DNA from: an uncultured Oscillospiraceae bacterium
Lineage (GTDB): Bacteria; Bacillota; Clostridia; Oscillospirales; Ruminococcaceae
Reading direction: 5' to 3'
Assembly: GCA_934444765.1 (NCBI GenBank)
Contig: CAKSDC010000006.1
Span: 1-64,000, forward strand
DNA: 64,000 nucleotides
In this document: piece after piece, positions 15,719-24,578 of the stretch
Position numbering within the stretch: the stretch's first letter is position 1
Layout of the letters: each line of letters starts with the position of its first letter
The notes under the pieces: generated by a model
Told to the model about the DNA's origin: nothing
The model's database searches: none
The model's input: the letters and a program-made list of their open reading frames with translations, nothing else
Translations under genes and position numbers: made by a program

Positions 15719-18550
15719 ATGCAAACACAGTACGACATTTCAGGTACTTGGAACTTTAAGTTAGACGGCGAAAAGTTAGGTCTAAACGATAACGCTTTTA
15801 AACGTAACGGCTACTTTAACGATACTATCAAGTTACCTTCTACTACGGCTTGCGAAAAAAAAGGTTCTATAAATCCTAACAGAGAAACGGGATTTTTAAC
15901 CGAAGAATATAAATTTTCAGGTTACGCATGGTTCAATAGAGTGGTAACTATAGACCAAGACTTAACCGATAAGCACGTTGAACTATTCTTAGAACGTACA
16001 AGAAAGACTACCGTTTGGATTAACGGAAATAGACTTGAAACTTTAGATAGTCTTTCCGCACCACACGTATATGACGTTACTAAGTACGTTCGCAAAGGTG
16101 AAAACGATTTAACTATATTAGTCGATAATACAGACTATCCTACTGCTGGAGGTCACATGACCTCTCAAGATACGCAAACTAACTGGAACGGCATCACTGG
16201 TAGAATGGAACTTAGAGTATATAACGACTGTCACATAGTAAGTATAAAAACTTATCCTGACATACATAGTAAGTCCGTTACTCTAAAGATACTATACTCT
16301 AAACCTAATAGTGAAGTAGTCACTATTAAAGGTGTAACTAAGTCTTTACAGGGTGTACAGAGTACTCTTGAACCTAAGCAGTTCAACATAGTTACAGATA
16401 GTCAAAATTCAGCTACTATAACTATCGACTTAGGAACAGATGCCACTCTTTGGAGTGAATACAACCCTGTAATATATGAACTCTCTATACTCTCAAAAGA
16501 CGGTGTAGATACTGTTAGCTTTGGTCTTAGAGAGTTTACCACCGATAGTCATAACTTTTTAATCAACGGTAAAAAGACGTTGTTACGTGGTAAACATGAC
16601 GGTATGATATTTCCTATCAAGGCATACGCTCCTACTACCGTTGAAGAGTGGGTAGAAGTATTTAAGATATCCAAATCTTACGGTATCAACCACTACAGAT
16701 TTCACACTTGCTGTCCACCTGATGAAGCGTTCACAGGTGCGGACTTAGTAGGTATCTACTTACAACCAGAGATTAACTTTTGGGGAACTCTATGTGGCAC
16801 GGACGATGAAAACTACAACGCTAAAGAACAGGAATTTTTAATTCAAGAGGGCTTTAGAATATTAGAATGTTATGGAAATCATCCATCTTTTGCTATGTTC
16901 TCATTAGGTAACGAACTTTGGGGCAGTAAAGAACGCATGAACGAAATATTAGGCAAGTATAAAGCTATCGATAGAAGACACTTATACACACAAGGTAGTA
17001 ATAACTTCCAATGGTATCCATGTATAGTAGAAAACGACGACTTCTTTTCTGGAGTTAGGTTCAGTAAAGAACGTCAAATTAGAGGTTCTTATGCTATGTG
17101 TGACGTTCCATTGGGACACGTTCAAACTATGAAACCTTCAACGAGTATAAACTATGATAGTAGTATCTTCCCTGAAAAGATGTCATCAACAGAAGGCAAC
17201 GTAACCGAAGATGGATACATTAAAATTCAATACGGTACAGGCATGAAGTTGATAAAAGCCGATGAATTGGAACAGGAATTTGTACCTAACGTTCCAGTAG
17301 TCTCACACGAAATAGGACAGTACGAAACTTTTCCAGACTTTGACGAAATTCAAAAGTATACAGGCGTACTAAAAGCTCGTAACTTTGAAGTGTTCAAGGA
17401 ACGCTTAGAAGCTACTGGTATGCTACCATTAGCACATAAGTTCTTTATGGCGAGTGGAAAGTTAGCCGTAGAGTGTTATAAGTTGGAATTAGAGAGTGCA
17501 TTCCGTTCTAAGTATATAGCAGGATTTCAGTTATTAGACATTCAAGACTTTACAGGACAAGGCACGGCATTGGTAGGCGTACTAAACGCATTCATGGAAA
17601 ATAAAGGAACTGTAACTCCAGAAGAATGGCGTACGTTCTGTTCTGATGCGGTACTACTTGGAGAGTTTGAAAAGTACACCTATCAAGCAAGTGAGGGATT
17701 TAATACTGGACTATTAATCAGCTACTACAGAGATACTCCTTTAACAGAAGACTCTGTAGAATGGCAACTATTAGACAGTTCCAATAAGACTGTCTACAGT
17801 GGAAAAGTCGACCTTCCTAATGACTGCTATGGTTTAGTTAGACTAAACGGAATATCTTTTAATATGCCTAACGTGGAAGTTCCTACTGAGTTCACACTAC
17901 AGTTAGATATTCCTAATACCGATATCACTAAACAGTATACTCTTATGGTATATCCTAAACTACAAAACACTCCATTAAGCGACACTATTCAAGCTAACGG
18001 AAACACTCTAAACGTAACTACAGACTTAACTACTGCTCTTGAAAGACTATCCAATGGTGAAAGAGTGCTATTCTTACCTAACGAAGTTAAACAGAGTATC
18101 AAGGGTTTTTACTGTACAGACTTCTGGTGCTATCCTATGTTTAGAACCATATCCGAAAGTATGAACAGAGAAGTTCCTGTAGGTACTATGGGACTACTAA
18201 TAGATAATACTCACCCTGTACTAAAAGAGTTCCCAAGCGAATACTACTCTACCCCACAATGGTATAACTTAGTAACACATTCCGAATGTGCGATATTAGA
18301 CGATACCGCTAAGGACTTCTACCCAATAGTACAGACGATAGATAACTTTGAACGTAATCACAAATTAGGTATACTATTTGAAGCCACTGTAGGTGACGGA
18401 AGACTATTAGTCTGCACCAGTAGACTATCTGAGATATCCAACGAACCAGAAGTTAAACAGTATATCAAGAGCATTATAGACTATGCTACTTCTAATGAAT
18501 TTAATCCTAAACACTCTATAGATACTGCTATTCTCAAAAAGGTGTTCTAA
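15719..18550 (+). CDS. Glycoside hydrolase family 2 protein (beta-galactosidase/glucuronidase type)
   Basis: The 943-residue enzyme lacks a signal peptide, so it is cytoplasmic. The N-terminal sugar-binding jelly roll (about 1-180; WFNRVVTI, VWINGN) is followed by an Ig-like domain and the TIM barrel (about 280-600). The acid/base Glu is in GNELWG (about residue 398) and the likely nucleophile Glu in SHEIGQY (about 531). A further C-terminal domain of about 300 residues is unassigned. Exact substrate is not predictable. ATG follows AAAGGAGAA. It lies between LCP and DHH genes and is probably co-transcribed. Confidence 0.88.
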   Translation: MQTQYDISGTWNFKLDGEKLGLNDNAFKRNGYFNDTIKLPSTTACEKKGSINPNRETGFLTEEYKFSGYAWFNRVVTIDQDLTDKHVELFLERTRKTTVWINGNRLETLDSLSAPHVYDVTKYVRKGENDLTILVDNTDYPTAGGHMTSQDTQTNWNGITGRMELRVYNDCHIVSIKTYPDIHSKSVTLKILYSKPNSEVVTIKGVTKSLQGVQSTLEPKQFNIVTDSQNSATITIDLGTDATLWSEYNPVIYELSILSKDGVDTVSFGLREFTTDSHNFLINGKKTLLRGKHDGMIFPIKAYAPTTVEEWVEVFKISKSYGINHYRFHTCCPPDEAFTGADLVGIYLQPEINFWGTLCGTDDENYNAKEQEFLIQEGFRILECYGNHPSFAMFSLGNELWGSKERMNEILGKYKAIDRRHLYTQGSNNFQWYPCIVENDDFFSGVRFSKERQIRGSYAMCDVPLGHVQTMKPSTSINYDSSIFPEKMSSTEGNVTEDGYIKIQYGTGMKLIKADELEQEFVPNVPVVSHEIGQYETFPDFDEIQKYTGVLKARNFEVFKERLEATGMLPLAHKFFMASGKLAVECYKLELESAFRSKYIAGFQLLDIQDFTGQGTALVGVLNAFMENKGTVTPEEWRTFCSDAVLLGEFEKYTYQASEGFNTGLLISYYRDTPLTEDSVEWQLLDSSNKTVYSGKVDLPNDCYGLVRLNGISFNMPNVEVPTEFTLQLDIPNTDITKQYTLMVYPKLQNTPLSDTIQANGNTLNVTTDLTTALERLSNGERVLFLPNEVKQSIKGFYCTDFWCYPMFRTISESMNREVPVGTMGLLIDNTHPVLKEFPSEYYSTPQWYNLVTHSECAILDDTAKDFYPIVQTIDNFERNHKLGILFEATVGDGRLLVCTSRLSEISNEPEVKQYIKSIIDYATSNEFNPKHSIDTAILKKVF

Positions 18551-18551
18551 A

Positions 18552-19535
18552 ATGATACTAATTAAAAACTTAATAAGTCTATTAAAACAGAAAGACGTAG
18601 TGTATATACAACCACATAATTTTCCAGACGCTGACGCTATAGCCTCAGCGTTTGGACTACAATACTTTTTAAGTACGTTCGATATCAAGAGCATAATAAT
18701 ATACGCTGGCGTATTGGATAAACTTACTACCGAAAGACTATGTTCTCATCTACACATAGAAGCGTTTAACTTTAAAGAACACTCTAACATGACCGAAGAC
18801 GACTATATTATAAATATAGATAGTCAAAGATACAACTCTAATGTGATAGACCTAATAGGTAACAAGGTAGCGTGTATAGACCATCATACCACTTTTAGAA
18901 AGTATAAGTATCGCTACAAGGATATTAGAACAGTAGGTGCTTGTGCCTCTATAATAGCAAGTTACTACGTAGATACTAATATACCAATCCCTAAAGACGT
19001 AGCTACTGCTTTACTGTATGGCATTCAAACCGATACGGCTAACTTTACTCGTGGAGTAAAAAACTTAGATATAGAGATGTTTTCTAACCTGTACAATATA
19101 GCCGATACAGACTATATTTCACAACTAATGAAGACTTCTTTAACGTTGAGCGACTTAACGGCATTTGGTACGGCTATCAAGAACGTAGTAATATCTAATG
19201 GCATAGGATTTGCTGATATTCCTTTTGACTGCAACGATACTCTAATAGCTAAAATAGCTGACTTTATACTATCTTTGGACTGTGTAGACTTTGCAGTAGC
19301 GTATGCTATTCGTAAAGACGGTATTAAACTATCGGTACGTTCTAAGATACCTAAAGTATTAGACGCTGGTAAGATTACCAACTCTACACTACAGGGCATA
19401 GGAAGTGGTGGTGGACACTCTTTTATGGCTGGTGGATTTGTCCCTACTGACTGTATTAAAAGTCTTAACTTAGAAGATATAAAGGCTTCTATAATAGACC
19501 GCTTTAGCAACAGTGTAGAAACTCAACTAATATAG
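18552..19535 (+). CDS. DHH/DHHA1-family phosphoesterase (NrnA-like)
   Basis: The 327-residue protein has the DHH domain (PDADAIASAFGL, NIDSQRYNSNVI, CIDHHTTFR, GIQTDTANF) and a C-terminal DHHA1 domain with GGGHSFMAGGF. These are the metal-site and substrate-binding motifs of NrnA-type enzymes, which degrade short oligoribonucleotides or dephosphorylate pAp. The ATG is one base after the GH2 stop codon, so translation is coupled. It lacks the membrane and GGDEF-like parts of GdpP. No terminator follows; the queuosine operon promoter begins five bases after its stop. Confidence 0.87.
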   Translation: MILIKNLISLLKQKDVVYIQPHNFPDADAIASAFGLQYFLSTFDIKSIIIYAGVLDKLTTERLCSHLHIEAFNFKEHSNMTEDDYIINIDSQRYNSNVIDLIGNKVACIDHHTTFRKYKYRYKDIRTVGACASIIASYYVDTNIPIPKDVATALLYGIQTDTANFTRGVKNLDIEMFSNLYNIADTDYISQLMKTSLTLSDLTAFGTAIKNVVISNGIGFADIPFDCNDTLIAKIADFILSLDCVDFAVAYAIRKDGIKLSVRSKIPKVLDAGKITNSTLQGIGSGGGHSFMAGGFVPTDCIKSLNLEDIKASIIDRFSNSVETQLI

Positions 19536-19539
19536 AGGC

Positions 19540-19568
19540 TTGACAACCATACTATTATATGATATTAT
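19540..19568 (+). promoter_or_regulatory. Promoter of the queuosine operon
   Basis: TTGACA (19540-19545), 17 bases and TATTAT (19563-19568) lie directly after the upstream DHH gene. Confidence 0.8.
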
Positions 19569-19576
19569 AGTAATAT

Positions 19577-19720
19577 TGTCGACAGTTCGTTAGTATCCTC
19601 CTGTCGCTAAAAACAAAACTCGGGCTATTAATATTATCAAAAGCATGGGCAGTATTAGTATATACTGTCTTAATTAAGATATATAGTAAGTTCCGTTAAT
19701 ATTATTAATGGAACTTTTTT
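19577..19720 (+). promoter_or_regulatory. Candidate preQ1 riboswitch leader with terminator
   Basis: A stem CGACAG/CTGTCG (19580-19585 and 19601-19606) encloses a 15-base loop containing TTCGTTAG and CCTC. It is followed by an A-rich tail (CTAAAAACAAAACT) and GGG, which could pair with the loop's C/T run. This is the H-type pseudoknot plan of preQ1 aptamers. An intrinsic terminator (arms AAGTTCC/GGAACTT, 19688-19716, then T-run) precedes the queD ribosome binding site. Its position before five preQ1 pathway genes supports the call. The class (I or the Ruminococcaceae-type III) cannot be settled by eye. Confidence 0.7.
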
Positions 19721-19737
19721 ATAATGGAGGCTAAAAA

Positions 19738-20160
19738 ATGTACACTCTAAAAACTCAACAGAGTTTCGATTCAGCACACTTTTTGCACGGCTACCAAGGA
19801 AAGTGTGGAAACATTCATGGGCATAGATGGACTATAGTAGCGGAAATATGTTCTAATACGCTATTGCAAGATGTCCAGAACTGCGGTATGGTAGTAGACT
19901 TTTCCGACTTCAAAAACGACCTTAAACTTATAGCAGACTATTATGACCATACTCTAATATATCAAAAAGACACTCTAAAGCCTAAAACTTTAGAGGCTCT
20001 ACAAGAAGAAGACTTTAAACTAACAGAAGTTGACTTTAGACCTACTGCCGAAAACTTCTCTAAGCACATATACGAAGTACTAAGTGGCAAAGGCTATACT
20101 GTAAAATCTATAACGGTATACGAAACTCCTAACAACTGTGCAGAATATACTGGAGAATAA
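19738..20160 (+). CDS. queD: 6-carboxytetrahydropterin synthase QueD
   Basis: QueD converts dihydroneopterin triphosphate to 6-carboxy-tetrahydropterin, the second preQ1 step. The 140-residue protein shows the zinc histidines in SAHFLHG and NIHGHRW, the catalytic Cys in GKCGN, and the DHT and ETP(N) motifs of the family. ATG follows TGGAGG at the end of the riboswitch leader. It is the first gene of the operon. Confidence 0.93.
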   Translation: MYTLKTQQSFDSAHFLHGYQGKCGNIHGHRWTIVAEICSNTLLQDVQNCGMVVDFSDFKNDLKLIADYYDHTLIYQKDTLKPKTLEALQEEDFKLTEVDFRPTAENFSKHIYEVLSGKGYTVKSITVYETPNNCAEYTGE

Positions 20161-20166
20161 GCTATC

Positions 20167-20832
20167 ATGAAAGTAGTAGAAAAGTTTATAAGCATAAACG
20201 GAGAAGGCAAACACGCTGGACAACTATCAGTATTTATTAGGTTCGCACACTGTAACTTAAACTGTTCTTACTGTGACACTTCATGGGCTAACCTACCGAA
20301 TACTACCTATACAGAAGAAACGCCTAATCAGATAGTAGACTATATTAAGTCTACTAATATTACAAGAGTAACTCTAACAGGTGGTGAACCTTTACTACAA
20401 AAAGATATGCACACTCTATTAGAACTACTTGCTAAAGAAGACGGCATATCTACCGAAATAGAAACTAACGGCGCAGTAGATATTTCCAAGTTTAACGATA
20501 TACCTAACAGAGCCTCATATACTATGGACTATAAACTTCCGTCAAGCAATATGGAAAATAGTATGATACTAAATAACTTTAAGTATCTACAAAAGTCTAA
20601 AAATGATGTGGTCAAGTTTGTAGCGGGTTCTATAGAAGACTTAAACACTATGGTTAAAATAGTAAAAGAGTACTCTCTATTAGATAAGTGTTACGTATAC
20701 GTAAGTTGTGTATTTGGTAGTATAGAACCTTCTACAGTAGTAGACTATATGAAAGAACACACTCTAAACGGAATATCTTTACAGTTACAACTACACAAGT
20801 ATATATGGAACCCATTAGAAAGAGGTTGCTAA
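20167..20832 (+). CDS. queE: 7-carboxy-7-deazaguanine synthase QueE (radical SAM)
   Basis: QueE makes 7-carboxy-7-deazaguanine from carboxytetrahydropterin. The 221-residue protein has INGEGKHAGQ at the N terminus, the radical SAM cysteines CNLNCSYC, the TLTGGEPLLQ SAM motif and the C-terminal HKYIWNP typical of QueE. It starts six bases after queD. The reading frame is intact to its usual end; the insertion element begins just downstream. Confidence 0.94.
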   Translation: MKVVEKFISINGEGKHAGQLSVFIRFAHCNLNCSYCDTSWANLPNTTYTEETPNQIVDYIKSTNITRVTLTGGEPLLQKDMHTLLELLAKEDGISTEIETNGAVDISKFNDIPNRASYTMDYKLPSSNMENSMILNNFKYLQKSKNDVVKFVAGSIEDLNTMVKIVKEYSLLDKCYVYVSCVFGSIEPSTVVDYMKEHTLNGISLQLQLHKYIWNPLERGC

Positions 20833-20883
20833 CAGTTAGAACAAAATTACAAGGAAAAAGAATGGTAAAGGGGTTGGCTAAAA

Positions 20884-22053
20884 TTGATAGAGACGATTAA
20901 AGTAATGCTTTTACCAAACAACAAGCAACACTCAAAGCTATTTCAAAGTGCAGGAGTATCAAGATTTGCGTATAATTGGGCTTTAGGAATAGAGATTGAA
21001 AACTATAAAAACGGTGGGAAGTTCATTAATAACTATGGTTTAAGACGTAAATTTACTCTTTTAAAACAGAAAGCAGAGTATCAATGACTTAATAACTATA
21101 GTAATAATATCACAAAACAGGCTATAAAAGACTGTTGTAAGTCTTTTCAAAGTTTCTTTAAAGGACTTGCAAAATATCCTAAATTTAAGAGTAGACATCA
21201 TTCAAAACCGAGTTTTTACGTGGATACTGATAAGGTTCAATTTAGTGGTACTCACGTTAAACTTGAGAAGCTAACTTTAAGCAAAAAAAAGAAAAAACAG
21301 AAATTCAATTGGATTAGACTTGCGGAACGTGACAGAATACCTTTGAACTGTAAGTATTCTAATCCAAGAGTAACTTTTGACGGTCTTAATTGGTGGATTT
21401 CAGTAGGTATTGAACGTGGTGAAAATACGCAACAACCTACTAATCAAGGTATTGGGGTAGACTTAGGTATTAAAAATTTAGCAGTATGTTCTAACGGTGA
21501 AGTCTACAGAAATATCAATAAGACTAAAAAAGTCCAAAAGTTAAAAAAGAAAAAGCGTAGGTTACAACGCAAGATTTCAAGAAAATATCTTAAAAATAAG
21601 AAAGGAGAAAGTTATTGCAAAACTTGTAACATTATAAAGAGTGAAAGACGACTTTTAAAAGTTACTCACACACTAACGAATATCCGCCATAACCATATAC
21701 ATCAAATGACTTCTGAAATCGTGAACCGAAAACCAAAGTTCATAACTATTGAAGATTTGAACGTTATGGGAATGATGAAGAATAAACATCTATCACAAGC
21801 TATACAAGAACAGTGTCTTTATGAAGTTCGTAGACAGTTAGAATATAAATCCAAACGTAACAGTATAGTTTTAAGAATAGCTAATAGGTTCTATCCAAGT
21901 TCAAAACTATGTTCTTGTTGCGGAAACGTCAAGAAAGACTTAAAACTTAAAGATAGAATATACTATTGTAATAAGTGTAAGAACATAATGGATAGAGACT
22001 ATAACGCAAGTATTAATCTTAAAGATTGTGAAGACTACACATATATAGCATAA
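20884..22053 (+). pseudogene. tnpB: TnpB RNA-guided nuclease gene with one in-frame TGA
   Basis: The reading frame starts at TTG 20884 and runs in one frame to 22053 apart from a TGA at 21085-21087, where homologues typically have Trp (EYQ-stop-LNN), so TGG to TGA is likely. Downstream of the stop the frame is intact: RuvC Asp in GVDLGIKNLAV, Glu in TIEDLNVMGM, zinc finger CSCCG/CNKC, and the final Asp in DRDYNAS. A GTG at 21220 could restart translation but would lack the N-terminal domain. One mutation suggests recent inactivation, or occasional read-through. Confidence 0.85.
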
Positions 22054-22235
22054 TAAAAATGTTATATATATGTACCCATTCGTTAGTGGGGAATTTAAGC
22101 CTTTGGAGTATCATACAAACGTTAGTAGACTTTAGAAATAGAGTTCAAAACGGATACGATGAACAAGGAACGAAACCTAAAAGTTGTGAGTTTTATTATA
22201 TTTAAAAGTGTTATAACTTTTTATAAGTTTTCAGT
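22054..22235 (+). ncRNA. Candidate omega/reRNA and right end of the tnpB element
   Basis: This 180-base non-coding stretch follows the tnpB stop. It includes a hairpin-forming segment (CCCATTCGTTAGTGGGG) and ends in A/T palindromes. In characterised TnpB systems the guide RNA comes from the 3' end of tnpB through the right end. The assignment rests on position and family knowledge; the boundaries are estimates. Confidence 0.45.
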
Positions 22236-22249
22236 AACGGTGTCTAAGA

Positions 22250-22828
22250 TTGGCTATAGATAAGGAAAAGATAAAGTTTCATATTCGTGGACTGTTAGAG
22301 GCTCTTGGAGACGACCCAAACAGAGAAGGACTATTAGAAACTCCTGACCGTGTGGCAAGAATGTACGAAGAAGTCTTTGAGGGTATGAACTATACCAATC
22401 ACGAAATAGCCGAAAAGTTCGGCAAGACTTTTAACGAAAGTATAAACAGTAGTAACTCTAAAAGCGATGCCGTAATAGTTAAGGATATCGAAATCTTCAG
22501 CTACTGCGAACATCACCTCGCATTAATGTACGATATGAAAGTATCAGTAGGATACATTCCTAATGGCAAAGTAATTGGACTAAGCAAAATAGCTCGTATA
22601 TGTGATATGGTAGGCAAACGTCTACAGTTACAAGAACGCATAGGTTCAGATATTGCCGAAATCATTCAAGAAGTTACTAACTCTAAAGATGTAGGAGTAT
22701 ATATCAGTGGTTGTCACAGTTGCATGACTGCAAGAGGTATTAAAAAAACCTCCGCTATTACTGAAACCTATACACTCCGTGGTAGGTTTGAAAACGAAAT
22801 AATACTCCAAAATAGACTATCACATTAG
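22250..22828 (+). CDS. folE: GTP cyclohydrolase I
   Basis: FolE turns GTP into dihydroneopterin triphosphate, the entry step to preQ1 and folate; its place here points to preQ1. The 192-residue protein shows FSYCEHHLALM and CHSCMTARG (zinc Cys/His ligands), with VGYIPNGKVIGLSKIARICD and RLQLQERI. The start is TTG 22250, preceded only by a weak GGTG, a poor ribosome binding site compared with its operon neighbours. It is the first gene after the insertion element, so its translation or transcription may be altered. Confidence 0.93.
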   Translation: MAIDKEKIKFHIRGLLEALGDDPNREGLLETPDRVARMYEEVFEGMNYTNHEIAEKFGKTFNESINSSNSKSDAVIVKDIEIFSYCEHHLALMYDMKVSVGYIPNGKVIGLSKIARICDMVGKRLQLQERIGSDIAEIIQEVTNSKDVGVYISGCHSCMTARGIKKTSAITETYTLRGRFENEIILQNRLSH

Positions 22829-22843
22829 AAAGGATTATATACT

Positions 22844-23515
22844 ATGAAAGCATTAGTACTATTTTCAGGCGGTGTAGACAGTACTACCTGTTTAGCTACC
22901 GCTATAGACAGATTTGGAAAGAATAACGTAATTGCACTATCTATAAGATACGGTCAAAAACATATCAAAGAGATTGAAGCCTCTAACAAAATTGCTCGAT
23001 ACTACGACGTTGAACACATAGAATTAGACTTGACTGAAATATTCAAGTATTCTAACTGTTCTTTACTAAGCCAGTCTAACAGGGATATCCCTCATGAAAG
23101 CTATGCTGACCAGTTATCTAAAACCAACGGTAGTCCAGTATCTACCTACGTACCTTTTAGAAACGGACTATTTTTATCTTGTGCAAGTTCTATAGCACTA
23201 TCTAAGGGTTGCACACGTATATATTATGGTGCTCACTCCGACGACGCAGCTGGAAACGCTTATCCTGACTGTAGCAAAAAGTTCAACGACGCTATAAGCA
23301 ACGCTATATTTGAAGGTAGTGGACATCAACTATTTGTAGTAGCACCTTTTGTAGGTCTAACTAAGAAAGAAGTAGTCGCTTTAGGTGTTAAACTACACGT
23401 ACCATATCAACTAACATGGTCTTGTTATGAAGGAAAAGACGAACCTTGCAAAGTATGTGGTACTTGTCGTGACAGACGTGAGGCTTTTTTAGCTAACGGT
23501 TTAGACCTATATTAA
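22844..23515 (+). CDS. queC: 7-cyano-7-deazaguanine synthase QueC
   Basis: QueC uses ATP and ammonia to make preQ0. The 223-residue protein has the PP-loop LFSGGVDST at the N terminus and the C-terminal zinc cysteines SCYEGKDEPCKVCGTC. SIRYGQKHIKE and YVPFRNGLFLS are family features. ATG follows AGAAAGGA. It lies 15 bases after folE. Confidence 0.96.
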   Translation: MKALVLFSGGVDSTTCLATAIDRFGKNNVIALSIRYGQKHIKEIEASNKIARYYDVEHIELDLTEIFKYSNCSLLSQSNRDIPHESYADQLSKTNGSPVSTYVPFRNGLFLSCASSIALSKGCTRIYYGAHSDDAAGNAYPDCSKKFNDAISNAIFEGSGHQLFVVAPFVGLTKKEVVALGVKLHVPYQLTWSCYEGKDEPCKVCGTCRDRREAFLANGLDLY

Positions 23516-23534
23516 ATAATATGGAGGACTTTTA

Positions 23535-24032
23535 ATGGAAGGAAGAAACACTCAAGAAAAAGAAGGTATTACCCTATTAGGTAATCAAGGAACTAAGTAT
23601 CCTACAGACTATGCACCACAGGTATTAGAAACTTTTATCAATAAACATCAGGATAATGATTACTTTGTTAAGTTCAACTGTCCAGAGTTTACCAGTCTAT
23701 GCCCTATTACTTCTCAACCAGACTTTGCTACTATATATATTTCCTATGTACCGTCTGTTAGAATGGTAGAAAGTAAGTCTTTAAAGCTATACCTATATAG
23801 TTTTAGAAATCATGGAGACTTTCACGAAGACTGCGTAAACATAATAATGAAGGACTTAATAAAACTCATGGACCCTAAATATATCGAAGTTTGGGGAAAG
23901 TTCACACCAAGAGGCGGAATATCCATAGACCCATATTGCAACTACGGAAAAAAAGGTACGGTATGGGAAAAAGTAGCTTTTGATAGGCTGACTAATCACG
24001 ATATGTATCCTGAAAAAGTAGATAACAGATAA
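23535..24032 (+). CDS. queF: NADPH-dependent 7-cyano-7-deazaguanine reductase QueF
   Basis: QueF reduces preQ0 to preQ1, the end product sensed by the leader. The 165-residue unimodular type shows the nucleophilic Cys in FTSLCPIT, the Asp in QPDFAT, the NADPH motif ESKSLKLYL and the FHED motif. GGAGG precedes the ATG. It is the last gene of the operon, followed by a strong terminator. tgt and queA are not in the window. Confidence 0.96.
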   Translation: MEGRNTQEKEGITLLGNQGTKYPTDYAPQVLETFINKHQDNDYFVKFNCPEFTSLCPITSQPDFATIYISYVPSVRMVESKSLKLYLYSFRNHGDFHEDCVNIIMKDLIKLMDPKYIEVWGKFTPRGGISIDPYCNYGKKGTVWEKVAFDRLTNHDMYPEKVDNR

Positions 24033-24039
24033 TACAAAA

Positions 24040-24073
24040 AATAGTGCTATCTTTAACTTAAGATAGCACTATT
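24040..24073. terminator. Terminator after queF, bidirectional
   Basis: The perfect arms AATAGTGCTATCTT and AAGATAGCACTATT enclose a 6-base loop, with an A-run on the left and a T-rich right side. It serves queF and the convergent DUF4190 gene. Confidence 0.8.
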
Positions 24074-24090
24074 ATTATCGATAATGACTA

Positions 24091-24552
24091 TTATTCTTCT
24101 GTATCGGTATAACCGCTCACGTAACCGTCCATGAACTGTTTAGCTACTTCTTCATTACCGCCGAACATATCCAATATTATATCAGGAATCTGTCCGCTTT
24201 GCTGATACTCTTGTACGTATTGGTCTTGATTTGCTACGAAAGCCTCCATATTTTGAATATAAGGCTTACATAGTACTAATATAGCTATAGACATTAGTAC
24301 GCCTACTACTGAAGTAACTATTCCCGCTATGGCAAAAGATTTGCCTTTCTTTTTTTGCACTAATACTATTACACCTAATATAATAGATACTATAGCTAAA
24401 GGAATAGAGCCACAGTAGACAAAGCAACATACTAACGATAGTATACCTAATACCATAGAAGTTATAGCCAAACCAGAAGAACCTTTAGATTGGTCATCGG
24501 ATTGATTGCCTAAGTTATAAGCGTTGTTATACTGATTAGGGTTAAAACTCAT
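24091..24552 (-). CDS. DUF4190 membrane protein
   Basis: The 153-residue protein has a polar Asn/Gln-rich N terminus (about 1-25), two transmembrane helices joined by a short KKKGK loop (about 28-60 and 70-92) with the DUF4190 pattern SMVLGILSL and IAGIVTSVVG, and an acidic C-terminal tail. The family has no defined function. ATG follows GAAAGGCGG. It lies after metA on the same strand, separated by 26 bases. Confidence 0.8.
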   Translation of the reverse strand: MSFNPNQYNNAYNLGNQSDDQSKGSSGLAITSMVLGILSLVCCFVYCGSIPLAIVSIILGVIVLVQKKKGKSFAIAGIVTSVVGVLMSIAILVLCKPYIQNMEAFVANQDQYVQEYQQSGQIPDIILDMFGGNEEVAKQFMDGYVSGYTDTEE

Positions 24553-24578
24553 AATAAAAACCGCCTTTCAAAAATATA

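Larger units (their letters stand above)
20833..22235 (+). mobile_element. tnpB-only insertion element (IS200/IS605-IS1341 type) inside the queuosine operon
   Basis: The block between queE and folE holds only a tnpB gene and about 180 bases of 3' non-coding sequence; no tnpA is present. The 3' part is G-rich in patches and ends in A/T palindromes (AAAAGT...ACTTTT, about 22205-22222), as expected of IS605-type right ends and of the omega/reRNA that overlaps tnpB 3' ends. Exact ends and any target motif cannot be set without comparison to an empty site. The queD-E / folE-C-F order shows that the element split a single operon. Confidence 0.75.

Noticed and set aside
19112..19510. 132-codon minus-strand frame inside the DHH phosphoesterase gene
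   Set aside because: It is a shadow of a well-supported gene, with no start signal.
20884..22053. Two separate genes, a 67-residue protein and a 277-residue transposase-like protein
   Set aside because: Both are in the same frame with TnpB sequence continuing across the single TGA, so one interrupted gene is the better reading.
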